11,451 bases of DNA, from positions 1 to 11,451 of the forward strand of contig JAEEXV010000045.1 of the NCBI GenBank assembly GCA_016287975.1, read 5' to 3'. The stretch comes from Lentisphaeria bacterium. GTDB taxonomy: Bacteria > Verrucomicrobiota > Lentisphaeria > Oligosphaerales > Oligosphaeraceae. Below, in pieces: positions 5,957-11,451 of the stretch. Made by a program: the position numbers and the translations under genes. The notes under the pieces were generated by a model that was not told the DNA's origin, ran no database searches, and saw only the letters and a list, made by a program, of their open reading frames with translations. Positions within the stretch are counted from its first letter, which is position 1, and each line of letters begins with the position of its first letter.

Positions 5957-8404
5957 TCAATCTTCGAAATACCTGCGCACGGTGATGTAGTTCAGGGCGA
6001 CGCGGGTGCCAGGCTCGGCATGCCTGACCGAGAAGACGAGTTCCGCCTCGGTCGATTCGGGGATGAAGACGACCTTGCAGGAGTTCACGCGGGCCTTGAG
6101 GGCGGGGCGGTTGCGGTCGTCCACGTAGTACGACTGGCGGCAGGGTTCCGCGCCGAGGACGGCCAGTTCCAGGGGATGTCGGCGAGGATTGTTGACGCCC
6201 TTGAGGATGTCGTCGTAGTCCGCGACCATGTAGAAGACCGAATACTTCGCGCCAGGGACGAGGCCTGTCAGGCGCTGGCGCACCTCGCCCGCCTCCGTCG
6301 CGGTGCGGCTGAGGACGGCGAAGGTGTCGCCGATTGGATAGATGGTCCCGTAGCGCATCTCGCACTTGTTTCCGTAGCCCTTGTGCGAGGCGGGGGCGAC
6401 CAGCGCATTTGCCTGCCAGCCCTCCAGCCCCTGCTCGAAGTCGCCGTTCTTCAGCAGCGTGTTGTGGAAGGTGTAGCCGTATCGGGCGGAGAGCATCGTG
6501 GTGTTGCCTTCGACGGCGTAGTGCTTCAGAAGCGCGAAGCACCAGCGCAGGATCTCCTCGTCGCAGTTCTGCGTGCCCCAGAAGCCGACGCCCGCGAGGC
6601 CGTCGCAGCGCGGGTCGGTCGCCAGGAGGTGCATCTGCATGTCGAGGTAGTAGCGGTAGTCCACCGAGGGGATCTGGTCGAGGGAGATCAGCGGCGCGGA
6701 GGAGAAGTTGCCCAGGATGATGGAGAGGCTTCCGAAGAGCGCGGGCGCGATCTGCCTGTAGAGTCCCGTGTGCTGCCCAATCTGCTGGAGGTAGCGCGCG
6801 GCCTCGGGCTCCGTGTGCTGTCCGCGGTTGTAGACCTCGAAGAGCAGCCGTCCGCGGCCGCCCGAGACATTCGCGGCGGTCGAGATGTAGTCGCAGTACG
6901 ACGGGCTTGGCGGGCCGATCACCCACGATTCCAGGATCCTGCCGCCAGGATTGCGGAAGCGCTTCAGCGCCTGCACATACGGGCTGACGGCGGGCGCGTC
7001 CCAGTACTCCACCTCGTCGAGCGTGGTCCCGTCATACAGGGGATCCTTGAGGTCCGCGAAGGTCTCCAGGCGGCGCAGCAGGTCGTCGGAATCGTTGGGC
7101 TTCTGCGGATTGAGAACGCCGAAGTTGGAGAGATAGCGCAGGCCCAGGCGGCGCACCTCGGCCTGGTTCTCCTTCGTGACGCCGCCGACGTTGATGGTGG
7201 TCAGCGCGGGCAGCATCACCTGCTTCGCGAACTCCCAGTCATAGACGCCGTTGCCGTGGATGCGGATGCTCCCCAGCGGGAACATGTGGATGTCGGGGAT
7301 CAGACGGACGTCCCCCTTCGCGGCGGCGCCGACGTTCGCGAGGCGGTAGACGCCTGGCTCCAGATGGCGCACGACATGATGCACGGGGAGATCTGGCGCC
7401 ATCAGCGGCTTGCCGTCCAGCGTCAGCGTGGCGGGCCGTCCCGATCCGTCCTGGAAGCGGAAGAGAATCCAGCCTAGCCGTGGATTGACCACCTCCATCG
7501 TCTGCCCTGGCGCGAGCGCGCCCTCATGCAGCACGGTGACGAGGTTGTTGAGGCGGTGGCCTGCCTGCTTCGGCGTCTTCACGAAGCGGATGCCGTAGGT
7601 CTGGCGATGCACGACGCGCCCAGTGCCGACCTCGGCCACGGCGACCTGGAGTTCGCGCTCGCCCGCGAGTCCCGCGAAGCGCTTCAGCGGCACGGTCATC
7701 CGCTCCTCCAGGAAGGGCGCCTCGACCTTGCCAGGGGCGCCCTTCACCGTGAAGACGCAGTTCAGGCGCTTCGGGTCGCCTGGGAACTCCCCGACCCAGA
7801 AGAACGCAAGTTCGGGGGCCTCGACGGGAATGAAGCGCAGCAGCCCCAGCGGCACCAGCGAGGGCGCCATGCGTTCGCGCTGCGTCTTGGCGCCACGGTC
7901 GCCCGCCTCCGTCGTCGCCCGCAGGCTCACGCGGGCGACGTCGAGTTCCCCGCCCGCGTCATCGACCTGGACGACGACTTCGCAGCGGTTCAAATTCCCC
8001 TTGAAGACAATCGTCTTCTCCTGGTATTTCCATTCCGCCTGGGTTGGCGGCACCGTCATGATGTCCGCCAGTTGGCTCGGGTCGACCTTCACCCCGCTCA
8101 TCCGCCCCGTCACCCCGCGCGAACGGAACCAGCCCGAGAGGATGTACTTCTCCCCTGGCGCCAGTTGCAGATAGTTCTGGCGCACCGACATCATCCCGCG
8201 CGTCGCGCGAATGCGGATGAACGGCGCGTTGTCCGGGCCGCCCTCCGTGAACGACTCCACGAGCCCGTCCGAATGGGAACGGGACATCCAGTAGAGCGGA
8301 AACTCGCCCTTCCCTGCCGCGAAATCGGCGTTCAAGATCAGATTCCGAAACGGCGCGCCGATCAGCGCGCCCGCAAACAGCAGGGAAAGAAGAATGCAAC
8401 GCAT
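5957..8404 (-). CDS. Large exported protein, glycan-binding-like ends with barrel-like core (paralogue 2)
   Basis: Predicted 815 residues. Residues 1-17 form a signal peptide (MRCILLSLLFAGALIGA). Residues 20-165 resemble a CBM4/9-type jelly roll (NLILNADF, then LAPGEKYILSGWFRSRGV). A linker region carries MAPSLVPLG and FFWVGEFPGDP. The core, about 385-645, looks barrel-like with GNGVYDW, GTTLDEVEYWD (D463, E464, E466), ANVSGGRG, FEVYNRGQ (E523), LGNFSSAP and CDEEILRW (D615-E617). A second jelly-roll-like domain begins LLKNGDFEQGLEGWQ at 650. The acidic clusters are candidate catalytic residues by inference only; I know no named family. The start is supported by AGGA about 7 bases upstream (8411-8414). 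The protein is co-linear with the 834-residue neighbour along its length, so the two arose by duplication. Probably periplasmic or extracellular. Confidence 0.85.
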   Translation of the reverse strand: MRCILLSLLFAGALIGAPFRNLILNADFAAGKGEFPLYWMSRSHSDGLVESFTEGGPDNAPFIRIRATRGMMSVRQNYLQLAPGEKYILSGWFRSRGVTGRMSGVKVDPSQLADIMTVPPTQAEWKYQEKTIVFKGNLNRCEVVVQVDDAGGELDVARVSLRATTEAGDRGAKTQRERMAPSLVPLGLLRFIPVEAPELAFFWVGEFPGDPKRLNCVFTVKGAPGKVEAPFLEERMTVPLKRFAGLAGERELQVAVAEVGTGRVVHRQTYGIRFVKTPKQAGHRLNNLVTVLHEGALAPGQTMEVVNPRLGWILFRFQDGSGRPATLTLDGKPLMAPDLPVHHVVRHLEPGVYRLANVGAAAKGDVRLIPDIHMFPLGSIRIHGNGVYDWEFAKQVMLPALTTINVGGVTKENQAEVRRLGLRYLSNFGVLNPQKPNDSDDLLRRLETFADLKDPLYDGTTLDEVEYWDAPAVSPYVQALKRFRNPGGRILESWVIGPPSPSYCDYISTAANVSGGRGRLLFEVYNRGQHTEPEAARYLQQIGQHTGLYRQIAPALFGSLSIILGNFSSAPLISLDQIPSVDYRYYLDMQMHLLATDPRCDGLAGVGFWGTQNCDEEILRWCFALLKHYAVEGNTTMLSARYGYTFHNTLLKNGDFEQGLEGWQANALVAPASHKGYGNKCEMRYGTIYPIGDTFAVLSRTATEAGEVRQRLTGLVPGAKYSVFYMVADYDDILKGVNNPRRHPLELAVLGAEPCRQSYYVDDRNRPALKARVNSCKVVFIPESTEAELVFSVRHAEPGTRVALNYITVRRYFED

Positions 8405-8432
8405 GGCGAATCCTGGTGAAAAGGGTCATTTC

Positions 8433-8452
8433 CCGGCCCAAACATGGGCCGG
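8433..8452. other. Hairpin just upstream of the ribosome site of the 815-residue protein
   Basis: CCGGCCCA at 8433-8440 and TGGGCCGG at 8445-8452 are perfectly complementary with a 4-base AACA loop. The stem ends 28 bases before the ATG at 8404, and AGGA lies between. It sits between the nested repeat array and the gene. It could stabilise the processed 5' end or modulate translation. There is no T-run, so a terminator role is unlikely. Confidence 0.5.
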
Positions 8453-8464
8453 CACAGAACGCTT

Positions 8465-8660
8465 GGGTCTGATGTCTGGGGTCTCCGATGGGTCTAAAGT
8501 CTGAAGTCTGGGGTCCCCGAAAGATGGGTCTGGGGTCTGAAGTCTGGGGTCTCCGAAAGATGGGTCTGGGGTCTGGGGTCTGGGGTCTCGGGTCCTGAAA
8601 GATGGGTCTGAAGTCTGGGGTCTGGGGTCTTGAAAGATGGGGCTGGGGGCCCCGAAACAT
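8465..8660. repeat. Nested repeat: 7-bp GTCT units inside a 35-42-bp period
   Basis: The plus strand is built from 7-bp units ending GTCT (GGGGTCT, GAAGTCT, GATGTCT, AAAGTCT), in groups of about three to four, separated by spacers such as CCGAAAGAT or TGAAAGAT. Blocks start at 8465, 8490, 8526, 8562, 8604 and 8639, giving spacings of 25, 36, 36, 42 and 35. The last block decays to a GGGGCCCC palindrome followed by CGAAAC. The array fills most of the 275-base gap between the two paralogous exported proteins. Several frames remain open through it because the unit has no stop codon, but none looks like a protein. Units are too short and too uniform for a CRISPR array. Confidence 0.9.
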
Positions 8661-8679
8661 GCGTTTGGCTCAATTTCCG

Positions 8680-11184
8680 CTACCACCCCGTCTCCACTTC
8701 GTAGTATGGCCGCAGCGAGACGAAGTTCAGCATGAGCTGGGAGCCTGCAGGAGCGTCGGCGTTGTCGAAGCGGATGGTGGCGGCGGGGCGTTCGGCGGTG
8801 AAGAGGATCTTGTGGATGTTGATGCGGATGCCGCCCGCGCGCACCTTGGTGTTGTCGCCGATGTAGTGCGTGTGGTCGAGGATGCGGGCGCCCTGCACCT
8901 TGACGTCCAGCGGCAGCCTGCGGGCGTCCTGGCGGCCCTGGAGGAGGTCGTCGTAGTCGCCGACGAAGCAGTAGAAGAGGTATTTTCTGCCTGGGACGAG
9001 GCCGCTCGCGCTCTGCGTGAGGGTCGCGGGGACGGCGGTGCGGCGGAAGAGCGCGAAGGCGTCGCCCGCGCCTCTTGGGCCCTTGGAGCCGTGGAGCATG
9101 AGGCTGCTGTAGCCGTAGCCGGGGTAGGAATCCGCGGCGACGTCACCCGTCGCCTGCCAGTGCGCGAGGCCCTGCGTGAAGTCGCCGTTCTGGAGAAGTC
9201 CAGGGCGCATTTTGAAGCCGTATTTCGCGCCAAGGGGTTCGCGTTTCCCCTCGAAGGCGTAGTGGCGCATCAGGCGGAACGACCAGCGCGCAATCTCCTC
9301 GTCGGCGGCGTAGCTGCCCCACCAGCCGATCTTTGCCATTCCCTCGAAGGAGGGATGCGTGGCCAGGAGCCGCATTTCCTCGTCGAGCACCACCTTGAAA
9401 TCGACGCCTGGGTCGTGCGCGATGGAGATGCCAGGCGGGCACGAGAAGTTGCCCCAGACCAGCCCCGCCTTGCCGAAAAGGCCTGGCGCGGCGGCGCGGA
9501 AGATGTCCCATTTGAGCGCGGTCATGTCGAGCATGTTCTTGAGGTCCGCCTCGTTCTTCTGGCCGCGCGGGTAGTTCTCGAAGGCGAGCCAGCCGCGCCC
9601 CTTGGAGACGTTCGCGGAGGCAGAGATGGTGTTGAGGAAGGCGGGGGTCACAGGCCCCGTCTGGTAGGTCACCAGCACCTTGTCATGCGGGTTGCGGAAG
9701 CGCCACAGCGCGTAGGCGGCGGCATCAAGCATCGTGGGGTACCAGCATTCGTTTTCGTCGAGGGTGGTGCCGTGGTTCAGCGGATTCTTCATCACGCGGT
9801 CGGTCTCCATCCGCTGCAGGAAATCCTCGGGGACATTCACTTTAGACCAGTTCTGCAGACCGTAGTTCTCCAGGTAGATCCGCCCCATCGCCTCCAGTTC
9901 CGCGAACTCCTTCTCGCCGATCGGCCCGATGTTCAGCGTCGTGATGCCAGGAAGGACGTGCTTCTTCCCGAATGTCCAGTCATAGAGACCGTTCCCCGAC
10001 ATGCGCGGCCCCCACAACTGGAAGTTCAGTACCTCTGGAATCTCCCGCACCGTCAGCGTGCCCTTCGCCCGTTCGACCGCGATGGCGTAGCGCCCAGGCT
10101 CCAGCGCGCGGATGGTCTCCGACTGCGGCGCCTTCTCGTCGAAGAGCGGCTTGCCGTCCAGCAGGACCGTGAACGCCGCGCCTGCCTTGTCGGGCGTGAA
10201 GTGGATCAGCAGGAAGCCCTGCCGCCGATGCGCGACGGCCACGCCCTCCCCCGCCGCCAGCGGCCTTCGGCACAGTTCCCGCACCAGGTTGTTCAACTGC
10301 CGTTCGCCTGGCTGCGCTTTCGGGATCTCAACCAGCCGCACGGGATAACTCTCCTCATAGAGCACGCCGCCAGAACGGCGCGAGACAATGCGCACGCGCA
10401 TCGTCTGCTCCTGGCGCGACTGCAGCGCGCCCGCAAAGTCCACCCGGAAGCGCTTCCGCGAAAAGGGTGCCTTGACGGCGCCGCCGTCCGCGCTGAAAGC
10501 GAACTCGCATTCGGCGTCGGCGGGATCGCCTGGAAAGGCGCCGACCCAGAAGAACTCCAGCGAGGGCGCGTCGGCGGGGATATGGTAGAGCCCGCCCAGC
10601 GGCACCAGCGCGGGCGCCATGCTCTCCATCTGTGTGCGCGAATCCCGCCGTGCGTTCTCGGTCAGCGGCGTGAGCGAGATTCCCGCGACATCCAACTGCC
10701 CGCCGCCCTGCTCCAGGACGACATCGACGACATAGTAGGTGTAGAGCGGGTCCACCTTCTCGGGGATGGTGATCTCCCGCTCGTAGTGGCGCCACCCAGG
10801 CTGGTCGGCGGGAAATGCCGCCAGCGTGTTGTCCTTCCGTTCGGGGAAGGTGCCGCTGCCCACCACGAGGCCCGACTTCTTGTTCGCCACGCCTTTCGTG
10901 CGAATCCACGCGGCGAGTCTGTAGCGCCCGCCTGGCGCCAGGCGCAGATTGGTCTGCTGCAGATGCACGTCGAAGTCGGCCGAGGAGAGCCGCACGAAGG
11001 GCGCGCCGTCGGGGCCGCCGTCGCGGAAGTAGTCCACGCGGCCGCCGCCGTCGTGCAGGAACATCCAGTACAGCGGGAACTTCTCGCCGTCGCCGACTTG
11101 GAACCCGCCGTTCAGCACCAGTTCGCGGGCCGCCAGCCCGACACCGCACAGCAGCAACGCCGCCATCATCCCCTTGCAAGACAT
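8680..11184 (-). CDS. Large exported protein, glycan-binding-like ends with barrel-like core (paralogue 1)
   Basis: Predicted 834 residues. Signal peptide about 1-19 (hydrophobic MMAALLLCGVGLAA); the LLLC before the glycine is not a good lipobox. Residues 20-175 resemble a CBM4/9-type jelly roll (ELVLNGGF, LRLAPGGRYRLAAWIRTKGV). Then come MAPALVPLG and FFWVGAFPGDP. The core, about 395-660, has GNGLYDW, GTTLDENE (D476, E477, E479), ANVSKGRG, FENYPRGQ (E536), WGNFSCPP and ADEEIARW (D628-E630). The C-terminal jelly-roll-like domain opens LLQNGDFTQGLAHWQ at 663. Every block has a counterpart in the same order in the 815-residue neighbour. Function unknown; I infer an exported glycan-active or glycan-binding protein. 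ATG 11184 has AGGGG 7 bases upstream. It starts 18 bases after the pseudopilin stop, so the two are probably co-transcribed. Confidence 0.85.
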   Translation of the reverse strand: MSCKGMMAALLLCGVGLAARELVLNGGFQVGDGEKFPLYWMFLHDGGGRVDYFRDGGPDGAPFVRLSSADFDVHLQQTNLRLAPGGRYRLAAWIRTKGVANKKSGLVVGSGTFPERKDNTLAAFPADQPGWRHYEREITIPEKVDPLYTYYVVDVVLEQGGGQLDVAGISLTPLTENARRDSRTQMESMAPALVPLGGLYHIPADAPSLEFFWVGAFPGDPADAECEFAFSADGGAVKAPFSRKRFRVDFAGALQSRQEQTMRVRIVSRRSGGVLYEESYPVRLVEIPKAQPGERQLNNLVRELCRRPLAAGEGVAVAHRRQGFLLIHFTPDKAGAAFTVLLDGKPLFDEKAPQSETIRALEPGRYAIAVERAKGTLTVREIPEVLNFQLWGPRMSGNGLYDWTFGKKHVLPGITTLNIGPIGEKEFAELEAMGRIYLENYGLQNWSKVNVPEDFLQRMETDRVMKNPLNHGTTLDENECWYPTMLDAAAYALWRFRNPHDKVLVTYQTGPVTPAFLNTISASANVSKGRGWLAFENYPRGQKNEADLKNMLDMTALKWDIFRAAAPGLFGKAGLVWGNFSCPPGISIAHDPGVDFKVVLDEEMRLLATHPSFEGMAKIGWWGSYAADEEIARWSFRLMRHYAFEGKREPLGAKYGFKMRPGLLQNGDFTQGLAHWQATGDVAADSYPGYGYSSLMLHGSKGPRGAGDAFALFRRTAVPATLTQSASGLVPGRKYLFYCFVGDYDDLLQGRQDARRLPLDVKVQGARILDHTHYIGDNTKVRAGGIRINIHKILFTAERPAATIRFDNADAPAGSQLMLNFVSLRPYYEVETGW

Positions 11185-11202
11185 CGCCGTGCCCCTAGTG
11201 AA

Positions 11203-11451
11203 TTAGAAACTCATCTGCCACGACTTGGTGTCGGGGCCGCAGAGATAGGGATGCTTGGAGGGCCAGTTGCCGCCGTTGGGGTTGTGGAACTCGACGTAGC
11301 CAAGGGAGGCGACATGCCCGTCCACCATGACCATGTTGGCCTTGCCGGTCATGTAGTCGGCGCTGCCGTGGCGGCAGCAGACTTTGCCGGTGCCTTCATA
11401 GTTGGGGTAGTTGCAGTAGGTGATGGGGAGGTAGCGGTGGCGGTTGTCGGC
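11203..11451 (-). CDS. Pseudopilin-like protein, C-terminal part (DUF1559 / H-X9-DG class), truncated by window edge
   Basis: The frame is open from the right edge to TAA at 11203-11205, giving the last 82 residues. It contains CCRHGSADYMTGKANMVMVD followed by GHV, the signature at the end of type II secretion pseudopilin-like proteins of the DUF1559 class, here with a longer spacing between His and Asp-Gly than the nominal nine. The tail has YLCGPDTKSWQMSF. The N-terminal prepilin methylation and cleavage motif would be beyond the window. Such proteins are common in Lentisphaerota, Planctomycetes and relatives, often beside exported proteins; their role is not well established. It precedes the 834-residue protein by 18 bases. 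Two CCGG sites occur in these 249 bases, unlike the neighbouring genes. Confidence 0.85.
   Translation of the reverse strand, partial: ADNRHRYLPITYCNYPNYEGTGKVCCRHGSADYMTGKANMVMVDGHVASLGYVEFHNPNGGNWPSKHPYLCGPDTKSWQMSF

Noticed and set aside
6020..7477. A 485-codon open frame on the plus strand
   Set aside because: It is antisense to the 815-residue exported protein, which has a signal peptide, a ribosome site and a full-length paralogue.
8465..8660. CRISPR array
   Set aside because: The repeated unit is 7 bp, spacers are nearly constant and short, and no cas gene is present.
8426..8686. An 86-codon minus-strand frame with 12-residue periodicity
   Set aside because: The periodicity is only the translation of the GTCT repeat, which lacks stop codons in several frames. 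It overlaps the end of the 834-residue gene and has no ribosome site that I can support.

Overview
The window is GC-rich (about two-thirds G+C by eye). All six recognisable genes lie on the minus strand, so the locus reads from right to left. A DUF1559-type pseudopilin C-terminus (the 'H-X9-DG' class), large secreted proteins built from carbohydrate-binding-like domains around a barrel-like core, and repeat-filled gaps suggest the PVC/Planctomycetes superphylum. Lentisphaerota or a close relative is my best guess. There is no rRNA or core marker gene, so this is an inference from gene content only.

Layout in transcription order: (1) 11451-11203, the C-terminal 82 residues of a pseudopilin-like protein whose start lies beyond the right edge; (2) 11184-8680, an 834-residue exported protein; (3) 8404-5957, an 815-residue exported paralogue of (2); (4) 5771-3741, a 676-residue protein resembling a glycoside-hydrolase barrel, without a signal peptide; (5) 3744-2911, a 277-residue exported beta-sandwich-like protein whose ATG overlaps the stop of (4); (6) 2788-527, a 753-residue fusion of a CBM9-like domain and a C-terminal PHP metallohydrolase domain. 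The remaining 526 bases on the left hold no gene I can support, only hairpin repeats and a 127-bp exact duplication.

Each larger gap carries a different repeat family. The leftmost region has GC-rich hairpins. The 5772-5956 gap has 9-bp GGGATTTAA-like units that flip strand around a 19-bp perfect inverted repeat. The 8405-8679 gap has nested 7-bp GGGGTCT/GAAGTCT units in a 35-42-bp higher-order period. The gap at 2789-2910 holds one GC-rich hairpin.

The genes look like a co-oriented accessory carbohydrate-handling cluster: exported glycan-binding or glycan-cleaving proteins, a cytoplasmic-looking glycosidase-like enzyme and a metallohydrolase. No transporter, regulator or well-known glycoside hydrolase family is visible, so substrate and pathway are unknown. 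The two large exported proteins are the best candidate for an undescribed enzyme family.

A second signal is compositional. The tetranucleotide CCGG is very rare in the genes (11 by hand count), and Pro-Gly pairs are almost always written CCT-GG or CCA-GG although proline is otherwise CCG/CCC. This looks like sequence-specific avoidance.
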